A DNA stretch of 64,000 nt from Wyeomyia smithii (taxonomy: Eukaryota > Arthropoda > Insecta > Diptera > Culicidae): contig NC_073696.1 of NCBI RefSeq assembly GCF_029784165.1, positions 260,878,494-260,942,493 of the forward strand. The letters run 5' to 3'. Below are positions 12,481 to 23,411 of this stretch, one piece after another. Within the stretch, counting starts at the first letter, position 1, and each line of letters opens with the position of its first letter. Position numbers and translations under genes: made by a program. Under the pieces are notes generated by a model. The model worked only from the letters and a program-made list of their open reading frames with translations. It made no database searches and had not been told where the DNA came from.

Positions 12481-12600
12481 TACGAAATAACATTTTTCGA
12501 ACGTTGTAGAATGGTATAACCGGAAATAATTAAGTTACACCCCTTTTGCCAGTTATACCTTTCCACAACGTACGAAAAATTTGTTATGTCAGAGCTGATA
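12474..12600. repeat. Imperfect hairpin, MITE-like
   Basis: The arms ATAACATTTTTCGAACGTTG...GGTATAACCGG and CCAGTTATACC...CAACGTACGAAAAATTTGTTAT are inverted copies with several mismatches. The loop is about 20 bases. No target duplication was determined. Confidence 0.4.
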
Positions 12601-13962
12601 TCGCGCGCTATCTGACCATGAAGCATTTATGCGATAATTGAATGAAAATTGCAATTGCAGCAACCAGCCTTTTTCAAGGCTACTAAATGTATTTGGAAGA
12701 GGATAATGAATGGTTGTTAATAAACTGCAACTGTGGTTTGATGCTTCTGCAAATGCACAGCAGTGTGATGTTTATTACGATTTGTTGATACTGTGCATGA
12801 AAAGCGGTATATACGAAACAAATCCGATTTCAAACAGAAAAGTTAGGCACGTTCTGCTCACAAGGCTAAGTCCGTTTTAGAAAACTCACAACACTTCATT
12901 AACAATGTAACATGTAACGTCTTGAAGAAGACGGCTATTGTTTGACATCACAGCAGAATTGCAACCCTTATATTCGACACAAGAACGGGAACATTTTCTT
13001 CCTTCAAGCCGCGCAACACGACACGATACTCATGTTAGGCGATTCGGTATACCTCCTGGTCGAGTTCCGGGAATCGGGTGCCCCAGTTTAACTGACTGTA
13101 TTTACAATGGTTCCTAGGCCTGACTTGCGTCGTATCAAACTTCAAATTTTTGTAAAGCAAGACCATTGAAGATCACTTCACGTATGACATATTGAACTCC
13201 ACGATTCAACAAATCAAGACTATTAGTAGTAAGGGTATTTGACCACATTGGCCATAAGTGGAAACGATTTATGCAATTGGCATGACTATAACAAACTTCG
13301 GACGGAATGACCAAATTCAAATCCCAGCTAAATTACCAAACTATGAGATTGCAAAAGAGTTTTACCGGGGTACCCGATTCTCGGAACTCGGCCCGGATTG
13401 GCCTGTAGACGCGCAAGTGATCAAACACACTTGAATTGATCATCAATGGTATTGTTTTCCAAAACCTTAAGTTTGATATGTTGCAAGCCAGGCTTCGGAA
13501 CAATTGAAATCCGGCTATTTTAACCGGGGCACCCGATTTCCGGAACTCTGTCAGAAGAAGCCGTCTAAGTGGCCAAATATCGATCGTCAACACTGTTGTT
13601 TGGCAAATCTTAATGTTTAATAAGTTGCAAGCAAGGTTTTGGTACCGTTTTTAATCTAGCCTGCATCCCTGAGAGGGTGCTTACTAGACTGGAACACGGT
13701 TATATGGGAAAAAAGCGATGGTTTTATTTTTTCGCTCTAATGCACTTTTCGTGTTCCTTATGGGTCCTATAACAACCGTGTAATTTTTAAGATCGATCGG
13801 AGAAACTATATTATTGCTCCCGATTTTTAAAGTTTCCATACGATTTTAAACGGGATAATTACCTATTTGCTTGTAGAAAAAGTTATTCACCCCAAGAGTC
13901 AAGATGGAATGAGAAAACTGTGAAAAATTAACTGAAAGTGGAATAGGCAGAAAAAAAATAGA

Positions 13963-14181
13963 TATAAGTGTCTAGAGAGAAAAAAACATGAGATTGGAGA
14001 TAAGAGAGAGAGAAAAGAGCCGAAAGAGAAAAAAGGAGGCAAAAAGAGAGAAAATGCGGCAAGAAAAAGAGACAAAAAGAACGAGGAAGAGAAAAGAAGT
14101 GTCAAAAGATAGAGGTAGAGAGAGAAAAATTAAAAAAAGAGAGAGAGAAAGTGATAGAGAGTGTGAAGTGATAAACAGATG

Positions 14182-14216
<35 letters not shown>

Positions 14217-14262
14217 GATGGGAGAAACATATAGAAGAGAGAGAGTGATATTAGTTATTGTA
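13963..14262 (+). repeat. Purine-rich (GA)n low-complexity DNA
   Basis: About 300 bases are almost pure A/G on the plus strand, with a run of AG dinucleotides at about 14187-14213. The ORFs on both strands in this stretch are compositional artefacts (Lys/Arg/Glu-rich or Ser/Phe/Leu-rich) and are not called. Confidence 0.85.
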
Positions 14263-14439
14263 AAATATTCATTGGATTAGAAAAATAAAATGAAAAATAT
14301 TCAATGCACAATAACAGCACAGACAAACAGACGTACCTTTTCGATGAAAAATCATTATTCCTGTTCAAAACGTTGCACTTATGCGCCACGTGAGCTCACT
14401 CCGCACTAGCTGATTTTCGTAAATTGTTGAAGAAGTTGT

Positions 14440-14570
14440 TCATAAGATACGACCGCAAGGTTTACGTAGAATTACGACAGCTTGTCTTATGTCAGTAAAT
14501 TTTTTGCAATAGCTTTGGAAATACACTCGATTAGGGTTAATTAATTTAATGGTGTGAAGCGGTATATTTT
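14440..14570 (-). repeat. Fragment of the right end of the TATA repeat family
   Basis: The block from ACGACCGCAAGGTT through CGACAGCTTGTCTTA to GGTTAATTAATTTAATGG matches the reverse complement of 32200-32345, the right end of repeat copy C. It lies within the foldback element. Confidence 0.55.
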
Positions 14571-14866
14571 TCCGTATACTTTTCGTATTTTATAACATGA
14601 GTTTGAAGGTCAAAAGTCTGCTGTGATGTCAAACTATAACCGTCTTCTTCAAGACGTTACATCCTTGTTAATGAAGTATTGTGAATTTTCTAAAACAGAC
14701 TCAGCATCGTGAGTAGAACGTGCCGAACTTTTCTGTTTGAAATCGGATTTGTTTCGTATATACTGCTTGTTATGCACAGTATCAACAAACCGTAATAAAC
14801 ATAACACTGCTGTGTATTTGCAGCAGCATCAAACGTCAGTTGCAGTTTATTAATAACCATTCATTA

Positions 14867-15985
14867 AGCAAAAAAATCTGTATTTTGTTCGTGTGCCTAC
14901 AAGTACTCGGGTTGTGGGTAACTAAGCTTGGAATATAACCTTAAGCCTCGCCTGAAATCGTAGAAAGGTTTCCGTAAAAATCCTGAAAGAAAACTCAGGC
15001 CATTAATCTTTTTTTTTTTTCCTACGAAAGCTATAAACAATAAACGGCATAGATTCCACGTTGGACGAAGAAACAGATTTTAAACCTGCTCGCACCTATA
15101 CAAATTCCCATTCGGAACAGTCAGACTGCTTGTAAAACCGAGAAAACAAAGCAAAAATATTGCTCTTTTTTTCTCTCATACAAAATTATCCGCAACGCAC
15201 ACACTGCATACTGCGAATAAGGCCATCCACGAGACAGTTGCGATCAGCTGATTTTAGTTTATTTTCAACATTTGACAGCCTCAGGTATGTTCGAAATCGC
15301 AACTTGGATACAATCCAGATCGAAAAACATGAAAAAGCAAGCAGTGAAACGCCACCCGTGGATTGCCTTGTGCGAATCGGCCAGTTTGGCGGCTAACGCA
15401 TTCGGTGAACTGAAAACTGATGTTCGGATGAAGTGTTTGTGAGGCATGAGCCAACATCACAATTTCAAACCGAAACTTTAAAAAATCGATTGCTGAAATT
15501 CAGTACAAATCTGTACTAGAAATCAAAATTCTGTATAAATTTTGTATTCTGTATCATTTCTGTATCGTGGTCAAAAAATCTGTATAATACAGAAAAATCC
15601 GTATACTTGGCAACTCTGCAGCTAACTCTTATGTGCGCTTTTCGCCCGTTTGAAGTTTACATTTGAATTGTTTTTTTTTTCGCCGAGCCAAAATTTTGAA
15701 GCTAGCGTGTTTGTGTGAAGAGTTACTGCAGGCTGTAGAGCACTCAAACATGGAAGTGATAGCGAGTTCGGTAGAATAAGTGAAAATAATATTTCAGATT
15801 TGTGATGCGTTGACGTTGAACACGTACCCAATAAAACAAACTTTCAAACGTCATACATTCATTTGTACCTTTGCCTCTTATAATTAATGCGTTATCAGAG
15901 GATTTATTAAAAAAGTGCTACCGATTTAAATGCGTTTTTTTACCAACAAACCTTTATGTTTACAGCAGGTGGTCTTCTGTATGCA
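14867..15985. other. Intergenic, no gene seen
   Basis: AT-rich, no recognisable ORF. A block at about 15490-15615 is rich in CTGTAT/ATACAG words. It ends in CTTGGCAACTCTGCAG and resembles one end of an unidentified inverted-repeat element, but I could not find the partner end. Confidence 0.4.
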
Positions 15986-15999
15986 TTTCGACCAGTAAA

Positions 16000-17095
16000 T
16001 AAAATCTAGACGAATAAATCTAGAGAAACATTTCAAAACGTCCAATCTGCTTTCGTCGATTTTTTCGATTGACTTTTCATTTTGTAAATGGTTCAGCTAT
16101 AGCAAACTTTTTTAAAGAGATTTTCATTTAGAACGCTAGATTAGACTCTCTGCTACCAAATTGTACAAAGAATATGTCATGAAACGTGTTTGATGAGTTA
16201 TGGTCAGTGGTGGGCACCATTTCGCTAATTCGCTAATTAGCGACGCTAAAATTCAGCGATTTAGCGATTTCGCTAATTTTTGAGCTGGTTAGCGAAACTG
16301 TTAGCGTCGCTAAAATTTTGGCCTTCGAAACGCTAATCGCTAATTCGCTAAATTTTTAGAGAAGCGACAATAGAAATATTTAGAAAAACTGTGAATTGCT
16401 GATGGCGTACGTAAATTAATTCGAAAGATGAACATACTTCACTGCGAAAGTTACTTTTGTCAGTTTTTTACCATAGAATGGAGTTCCAGTTATCGCACAA
16501 GCCACAGGAGCATTTTGAAGAACAAGCACAAGGTCTAGATTAAATTTTCGGCACACCAAGAACTTTGGTAAATTGCAATGCGCTTGAAATTATGACAACT
16601 TTGGTTCTACTTTTTCGATTCAGATAATAATTGAATTTTTATGGAAACATTTCTAAGAGTATCTATTTTCAATGCAAGCTAAATAACTTTTGTTATTCTT
16701 GTTTTTACAAAATCAAATATGAATACCGTTCCGTGAACCTCTTATTGTAAATACTTAGCTTTAAAAAGTAATTGTTTTCGTTTGTTTAACCAAAAAAGCT
16801 CGAAGTGGTCCAAATCTTACAAAACACGAGCAATAAATATAGCGATATGACTATTTACATATTAAAAAGTTAGCGATTAGCGAAAGTTCCGCTAATGTGG
16901 GTTTAGCGTTTAGCGTTTAGCGATTATCGAGCTAAATTTTCCGGTTAGCGGCTTAGCGATTAGCGTCGCTAAATTTTCGATTAGCGGTGCCCACCACTGG
17001 TTATGGTGGATGAAAGAAAACGATCGATCAAAAAATCGATCATTGCAGATTGGGCCTTTTGAAATGTTGCTCTAGAAATCAGTAAATCACATGGC
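16000..17095. repeat. Outer inverted-repeat element disrupted by a hAT MITE
   Basis: The block around 16018-16070 (CTAGAGAAACATTTCAAAAC, then CCAATCTGC) recurs inverted at about 17030-17085 (CTAGAGCAACATTTCAAAAG on minus, then CCAATCTGC). The two blocks face each other across the hAT MITE 16205-16999. The simplest reading is an older inverted-repeat element into which the hAT element inserted. Its outer limits are not fixed. Confidence 0.45.
16205..16999. mobile_element. Non-autonomous hAT element (795 bp)
   Basis: The ends CAGTGGTGGGCACC and GGTGCCCACCACTG are exact inverted repeats. They are flanked by a perfect 8-bp duplication, GTTATGGT, at 16197-16204 and 17000-17007. An 8-bp duplication together with CAG-type ends is the hAT signature. 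Both subterminal regions are packed with TTAGCGA/TCGCTAA words (16225-16345 and 16870-16985), as expected for transposase-binding arrays. There is no coding capacity. Confidence 0.9.
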
Positions 17096-17099
17096 ATCA

Positions 17100-17663
17100 A
17101 ATGATCGCATTCAGTATGACTGAAGTTTTTGTTTTTCAGTAAAGTTTTTTCTCATAATACATTCATTTCAATATAACACTTCTTTTGTCATTGTTCGATC
17201 AAGTTATCAAAGAACCCTTTTTTAACACGCCCTTTTAAAAAGATTTTCTTGACAATCAGAAATCTGTTTAATGGAAAACAAAACTTTAAGGTGTACCCAA
17301 TATATCAACAATATTTCATTCCAATCTGAAATTGTAAAGACTAAAATGAGAAATATTCTTGCTATACATTAACTCATCCATTTCCCTCATTATCGCTAAA
17401 TAAGAATCAACTAGTTTCTTGATAAATTTGTTTAATTTAGAAGTTTCATCATCATTTCTCAACAACATTTGACGGAACTTTCCAAACGACTGTATTTGCT
17501 ACGTTCTGCTAAGCCACGACAACAGACAGGAACCTATAATTCCCGGGAGAGAATAAAGTTCTCCCGTAAGCAAATGAAGTGACGAACCCGGCAAGCAACT
17601 ACTCTGCGGCCTTTTGACGCACTTCTATTTTTACAAAAATTCACAAGTATTATTGAAAAGCTA
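17100..17663. other. Intergenic, no gene seen
   Basis: AT-rich DNA between the hAT-containing repeat and the RTE insertion. Nothing recognisable. Confidence 0.5.
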
Positions 17664-17677
17664 TAATCTATCTTTTT

Positions 17678-18976
17678 CCGATTCGTATCATTCTCTGGAT
17701 TGTTCGTTCTATGTTTATTATTTTTTTTTTTTGCCCTATCTATGAGAAGGGACATAGACTCGAGTGTAGTAATTATCGAGGCATAACCCTCCTCAATTCC
17801 GCTTACAAAATTTTCTCCCGTATCCTGTTCCAGCGACTGAGGCCGTTGCAGGAAGCCTTTGTTGGAGAATACCAATGCGGTTTTTGCGTGGGGCGATCTA
17901 CAACGGATCAGATGTTAACCTTGAGACAGATCCTCGACAAGTTTCGAGAACACAACCTGCAGACACATCATCTGTTTATAGACTTTCGAGCGGCGTACGA
18001 TACAGTGAAACGCAACGAGCTGTGGCAAATAATGCTAGAACATGGTTTCCCAACTAAACTGATTAAACTGATACGTGCAACGCTCGACGGTTTCACATCA
18101 AGCGTCAGGGCAGCGGGCGAATTTTCGGACGCGTTTGTGACGTTAGATGGTCTCAAGCAAGGTGACGGGCTCTCGAACTTGCTGTTCAACATAGCTTTGG
18201 AAGGTGCGATGCGAAGGGCAGGTGTGCAGAGGAGCGGCACCATCATCACTAAGTCTCACATGCTTCTGGGCTTTGCGGACGACATTGATATAATTGGTGT
18301 TAACCGTAGAGCAGTTGAGGAGGCCTTTACGGCTCTCAAAAGGGAAGCTGCGAGAATTGGATATTTATCTTGGTACTCTCGTGACATGTGACAACGAGGT
18401 GAGCCGCGAGGTGAAGAGGCGGATTGCGGCGGCGAATAGGGCTTATTACGGATTGCGTAGCCAGCTTAGATCCCGTAGCCTACAGATCCGTACGAAATTT
18501 GCGCTCTATAGGACTCTCATCTTCCCGGTGGCGCTCTACGGACATGAATCGTGGACGTGGAAGGAGGCCGATCGACGAGTGCTTGGGGTCTTCGAGCGTA
18601 TCATCCTGCGATCAATACTCGGAGGCAAACTAGAGAACGGGGTGTGGCGCAGGCGCATGAATCACGAGCTGTACGAAGTATACAAACACGCTGATATTGT
18701 CAAGCTGATGAAACACGGCAGGTTACAGTGGGCTGACCATGTAGCACGGATGGCGGATGAGCGACCGGCAAAGATAGTATTTAGTAGAGAACCGGATAGA
18801 GGCCGACGACTTCGAGGCAGACCGTACATGCGCTGGATGTGTACTGTCGACGAGGATGCCAGAGCAGCGGGTGTAAGGGGAGACTGGAGAGCAGCAGCCC
18901 AAGATCGAGTTTTGTGGAGACGTATTCTGGATTCGGCATAGGATCTTAATGATCTGTCGCCATAAAAGTAAAGTAG
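17678..18976 (+). mobile_element. RTE-clade (JAM-like) LINE insertion, truncated and 5'-inverted
   Basis: The insertion is flanked by a 14-bp direct repeat, TAATCTATCTTTTT, at 17664-17677 and 18977-18990. From about 17732 it encodes part of an RTE-type reverse transcriptase in sense orientation. It ends shortly after the stop in a short AT-rich tail. The first about 45 bases (17678-17722) match the complement of the RTE 5' region seen at 60128-60170, so they are inverted relative to the rest. This is the structure left by twin-priming during target-primed reverse transcription. Confidence 0.75.
17732..18941 (+). pseudogene. RTE-clade reverse transcriptase, partial, with an internal deletion
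   Basis: The frame starts at the palm region (CPIYEKGHRLE) and runs through DFRAAYDTV (motif A) and GLKQGDGLSNLLFN to GFADDIDIIG, so the catalytic FADD is intact. At about 18361 it jumps to another frame. Compared with the minus-strand copy at 57849-58124, about 110 bases have been lost between AARIG and YLGTL. The second part (to the stop at 18939-18941) carries the C-terminal region typical of RTE proteins, with KHGRLQWADHVARM, RGRPYMRWM and a Trp-rich end. The endonuclease is missing. Non-functional. Confidence 0.85.
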
Positions 18977-18990
18977 TAATCTATCTTTTT

Positions 18991-20094
18991 TTCAGTTCGA
19001 GCATTTTTTCGCTTCTATCGACCATTGTTATCGATAAGACTAAGGTGAAACGAAACGTTTCTACCATTCATGCCAATTGCTACTTTCTGCTATTGAGGGT
19101 ATAGATTTTTTACCTTCTACCTGATAGGATAAAATAAGAAAATTGCTTTCCACCACTTGCCTAAGTACTTTTTATGTGCTCATTAAAGCAGTACACAAGA
19201 AATCCAATTAAAATGTTCCATACTGATAATGAAAATAATGAGATGTTATCAGTATGTTGTTCTGAGAGCTCGCTTTCCAGCCTTATAGAGTTGGGCTGCT
19301 GAATCAATTTTCACCACTTGTTTTGTTTTGCCACCTGATGAAATAAGTTTTTCTTACCACCTGCTGCTCAAGAAAGAAGAAACCTTTTTTCTTGCGCGGG
19401 TAAATATATGATGGTAACAAATTTCATTATCATACCAACGAATAGCAGTCAGTAGCAGGAGAGAGCGCACGTGTTCGTGGGTGGTGGGTGTTGTTTGTTG
19501 GTAAAATAATCAAAATCAAAAGTTGTCACGCGCGCTTGTAGTTGTTTATGTGACACTTGGTGGAAAAATTTGAATCTGGTGTGGTTATACGTCTCTACCT
19601 ATATGTGAACACACTTGAATCTCGAGATGTGACAACACAGTTTCCCACCTGTATAGGTATCCCCTCAGCTTTACCTCCTTTGGCTAACGAGTTTCATATT
19701 TATTGGTGCGAAATTGTAAACAAAGCCACATAAACGTAACAGGTTATTAATATGAAGCCGAATGAAGTTGAAGTCGTTGTAAGGAGCATGCTGCAGTGAT
19801 GCATTCTAGTGAACCATTCATTTATTTTCAATTGAATCGGTCGGGGAGAGAAAAACTTTGATGTTACAGGAATGTACAGTTTTTTGATAGACAGAATGGT
19901 GGCATCGAAAATTTCACAACTTCACTCGCATCTTGCTAGATCGGTCCTGTAGAATGCGAAATGAGGGGAATTACGTTGTAAGTTTACAATGCAAGTACTT
20001 GATGTGAGGGGATAAACCTGATTATGTACATGCATAGCTGTGCGCAGGATTCTCGTTTGAGGGGTTCGTTTCCCAACAGGAAATGATACCACAT
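18991..20094. other. Intergenic, no gene seen
   Basis: No ORF or repeat boundary could be recognised in this stretch. Confidence 0.5.
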
Positions 20095-20108
20095 TAAGCT
20101 CAGAATCG

Positions 20109-20320
20109 CCTCCCCAGCTGGTCTCGAAGTACGATGCTGGCCTAACAAGCCAGTCGTCGTAGGTTCGAGTCCTGACTCGGGAGAGACTGTTAGTGTCAGT
20201 AGGATTGTAGCGCTAGCCCCGCAATTGTCCTGTACACGTAACGGTTGGCTGCGAAGTCTGTGTATAGTAAACAGAAGGTCAAGTTCCGAATCGGAATGTA
20301 GCACCAAGGCTTTGCTTTGC
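20109..20320 (+). mobile_element. tRNA-derived SINE (212 bp)
   Basis: A perfect 14-bp direct repeat, TAAGCTCAGAATCG, flanks it at 20095-20108 and 20321-20334. The head folds like a tRNA. The anticodon stem is CTGGC/GCCAG with the loop CTAACAA (20138-20154), and a canonical B box, GGTTCGAGTCC, lies at 20162-20172. The A box is degenerate. A tRNA-unrelated body follows, and the tail is a short CTTTG repeat (GGCTTTGCTTTGC) instead of poly(A). It was presumably transcribed by RNA polymerase III and mobilised by a LINE. Confidence 0.85.
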
Positions 20321-20497
20321 TAAGCTCAGAATCGATAAGAACGCTTGTTAAGACCAAAAAAGAAAACAATTCCAAATTAAACTCAGAATTGTCGAAAAAC
20401 GCCTAATGAAAAACGATCTCAAAGTAAACTAAACCTCAGGAACTCAGCTTTATCGATACCTCGAATATTACCCCCGTGCATACGGCTATGTGTGTAT

Positions 20498-22333
20498 TAG
20501 AGATGGTCGGGTATGGGAAATTCGTTACCCGTACCCGACCCGTACCCGACTCATCGAAAATTTTCAAACCCGTACCCGACCCGAACCCGAAGTCTGGTTT
20601 GTTTAAAATACCCGTACCCGACCCGAACCCGAAAAATATCTATTCCAACCACCCGTACCCGACCCGTACCCGATAGAAAAAAAACGCCGAAATTGCCGGT
20701 ACCCGACCCGTACCCGACCCGTCCTGGATTTTTTTTTAATTTTTTATTTCAAAATGCCTGAGTACCTCGCACATTTTATGCAGTGATTGTCATATGTGGT
20801 TTCTCAAGATGATGGCCGGAGTTAGGCTAGAACCGAGTGTGCGTGTGAACGAATGATAATGAACCCAGAGTTTCAGGCGGGTGGTCCACTATAAGGAATC
20901 AGTCCACTATGAAAAGTACATGTCTGATAAAGTTCAAAATAAACGACGAGTTTTATGAACACATCAAAGGGTCAAACAAATTCAAAAAGGTCATAATTAA
21001 TATAGTTTAGAACTTGAAAAAAATTTGATAATTCATTGCATTTGCCAAAAACCTGTAATTTTGAGTATAGATTCGGTGTCTTCGATAAATTCTAAAAATC
21101 GGTAAAAAACAGATATTTCTGCACATGCGGCAGTCTTGGTCACAGTACAAACCAAGACTATGCTATCGCTATCAAATCTCATATATTTGTTTCGTACTAA
21201 ACATCTCAATGCACAGTGGGAAAGCGCTGGCCATCAAAACAAATGTTTAAACGTCAGCTGTTTCATAATATTTTTCCATTATTGCTATAACATTTGAGTG
21301 CCTAAGTCCACAATTTGGGTGCAATATCATAAAATTTGATTTTTTTATAGCTTTTAAAAGCTCGGCATACTGACGTTTTTTGACATATTTAAAAAATATA
21401 TATTATTACTTTGAAACGCTCTGCAGCTTCAATGTTAGCTTGGTTTTTTTGGCGTCGAAAAAAAAGTTGATTTGTAGTTAGTTTTTATTACCTATTATAA
21501 TATATAATATTGTTTCAATTTTTATAAAAACAAATTTTTTCCGCGAAATTTGGTTGATTTGAAGAGCTGTGCAAAAACTACGTGATCTGTCTTTGTAAAG
21601 AGGACGCCCTGTGGCGTTGCTTGTGGTTAAAGATCATATAATTCTGTTTAATAAAAATGCGAGGGGGAAAGTGTTAAAAAATCATGAGAAATTAAGAACG
21701 TGCTTTATGAACATCCCCAACTAAAAAGTGGAATAGAGATTTGTGTTCAGCACCCAAAAATTAAGTAAATACCATATTTTTGTCGTATTTATCGACACTT
21801 TTTTTACTTGGCAAGCATTTGTATTAAGTCGCCCCACTGTGCAATGCTCCGCGGTTTTCCTGACAGTTATGAAAAAAGCCCGACAAAAATTCCATTTAAA
21901 TCAAAACCGTTGCAGGAAGAACTATTCAATCTAATATTAGAAAGCGATAGCATGATGTCATTCCCTTGGTGCATAGACTGCCGACAACTGTCAGAATAGG
22001 TATTGGGCGATCTCTCGTTGAGTGAGGATGGGCGATTTTTTCTCCGATCTTACCGATTATCGACATTAAGAAAACACCCAGGCTTGAAATGATAAAAATT
22101 CAATTCTCATAATGCACGAAAATTGAACTACCCGTACCCGACCCGTACCCGACCAATTGAGAATTTTTCAAACCCGTACCCGACCCGAACCCGAAGCCTT
22201 GGCTTTTTAATTGCCCGTACCCGACCCGAACCCGTAAAATATTTTTTGGCGTTACCCGAAACCCGACCCGAACCCGTCGGGTACGGGTCGGGTACGGGTT
22301 TCGGGTAAAAATACCCGTACCCGACCATCTCTA
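20498..22333. mobile_element. Non-autonomous hAT element with CCCGTACCCGA arrays
   Basis: The ends TAGAGATGGTCGGGTA and TACCCGACCATCTCTA are inverted copies flanked by a perfect 8-bp duplication, GTGTGTAT (20490-20497 and 22334-22341). Both subterminal regions (about 20525-20730 and 22130-22325) are arrays of ACCCGTACCCGACCCG-type words. Translated frames there are just repeats of Tyr-Pro-Thr-Arg and are not genes. A Transib-type element is nested inside (21212-21841). No hAT transposase is present. Confidence 0.9.
21212..21841. mobile_element. Transib-type non-autonomous element, copy 1
   Basis: The ends are CACAGTGGG and CCCCACTGTG. They are flanked by CAATG at 21207-21211 and at 21842-21846, a perfect 5-bp duplication. 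The Transib superfamily is known for 5-bp duplications and ends starting CACWGTG, like the V(D)J recombination heptamer. Left and right blocks match the corresponding ends of the longer copy at 27099-28778. No transposase frame is present. Confidence 0.75.
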
Positions 22334-22341
22334 GTGTGTAT

Positions 22342-23411
22342 GAATTTATATTTTCCGGGTGCAGGGATCAGTGTCCCTTGCTATGATGAAAGCTGTTAGT
22401 TGCGACTCTGATGTTTGTATTTTTCCTACAGTTTGTCACAGCTGATGATGGAGCTTACGTCAATAAACTTCGTTGTATATTTTGTAATAGGTCGGATCGA
22501 CTGGCGTCGTTATAATATGTGATAGCACCTTGCGTAATGGCTGAGAGAGTATTTATTGTTTCGTAAGTACATAAATGAGGTGGATCAACGCACCATGCAA
22601 AAATGTTAAAAAAAACTGCAATTTCGTACCGTCACTTCAAGGACGAGACGTGATTTGGTCGCTGTTAGCTAAACTATCAGTAAATGCACCTATAATTGTG
22701 TGCCATGCGCTGCCACGGTTGCATGCTCCGTGCACAACCCCCAAGGAAATGTTGCACTTTAATGTTTCCGGCTGCGGTGCTCAGATGCTGCTGTTTTTTT
22801 TTCGCTGTTCGCTACGAACGCATCAGAAGCAACCTGTCACAGGTTCGGGGTCGTACAGCAGCACGGTTTATGTAGATCGCATTCTGCTGCAAAGTGACAT
22901 GAAGGCAATTTCGGACATTAATGCAATGTGCTGGCGTGTCAGTCGGTGGAAAAGTTTTACCATAAATGTGTTTTATGTGAGGCTTTTAGTTTACGACAGA
23001 GCTTTTCTGGTGGATCTCTAGGCTTGAAGGCGGGCTTCTGGTAGTAGATTCGCAGGCGTTCCGCTGACGATTAAGATAAACTCACGAGCAACTGCAGACG
23101 TGCAGCGAATGCTAATTTGCTGTATGCATGCATAAATAAGTATGAGTGATTACTGGTTGTGAAGCGTACTTTCCAGTCAAAGAACACCACGTGGCTTAAT
23201 AGTTTCGAATAGATTCGGCTATTAAGAGAAAACGCTTACTTCAGCGCATCCACGGAATTGTGCAAAATAAATATGTAGGTCTGTCTGGCTGCGTTTAGGT
23301 ATAATTTATTTCACCTTAGAACATGTCCATCCGAAAAATCACCAGTCGGAGAAATATTGGTGCGAATAAGGATGGATCTGATTGGGGAGTACATTTGGGA
23401 TGAGATGTTTT
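22342..23411. other. Intergenic, no gene seen
   Basis: The longest ORF (22575-23021, plus) has no recognisable domain, signal peptide or splice context, so I do not call it. No repeat was identified. Confidence 0.4.

Larger units (their letters stand above)
12705..14866. repeat. Large foldback element with arms of about 250 bp
   Basis: The left arm (12705-12957) and right arm (14619-14866) are inverted copies along their whole length. Both contain TGTTAATAAACTGCAA, GAAATCGGATTTGTTTCGTA and CTTGAAGAAGACGG or their complements. The middle holds a repeated motif, CCGGGGTACCCGATTCTCGG and relatives, at about 13050 (inverted), 13365 and 13527. It also has a purine-rich low-complexity stretch and a fragment of the TATA repeat family. 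No transposase frame was seen. Confidence 0.65.

Noticed and set aside
13899..14182. Overlapping ORFs on both strands, Lys/Arg/Glu-rich and Ser/Phe/Leu-rich
   Set aside because: They are products of a GA-rich low-complexity tract and have no conserved features.
20109..20181. A functional tRNA gene
   Set aside because: The acceptor stem and A box are degenerate and a 14-bp duplication flanks a longer unit, so it is a SINE.
20476..22328. Frames coding for Tyr-Pro-Thr-Arg repeats
   Set aside because: They fall in the subterminal arrays of a hAT element with exact inverted ends and duplication; no gene is needed to explain them.
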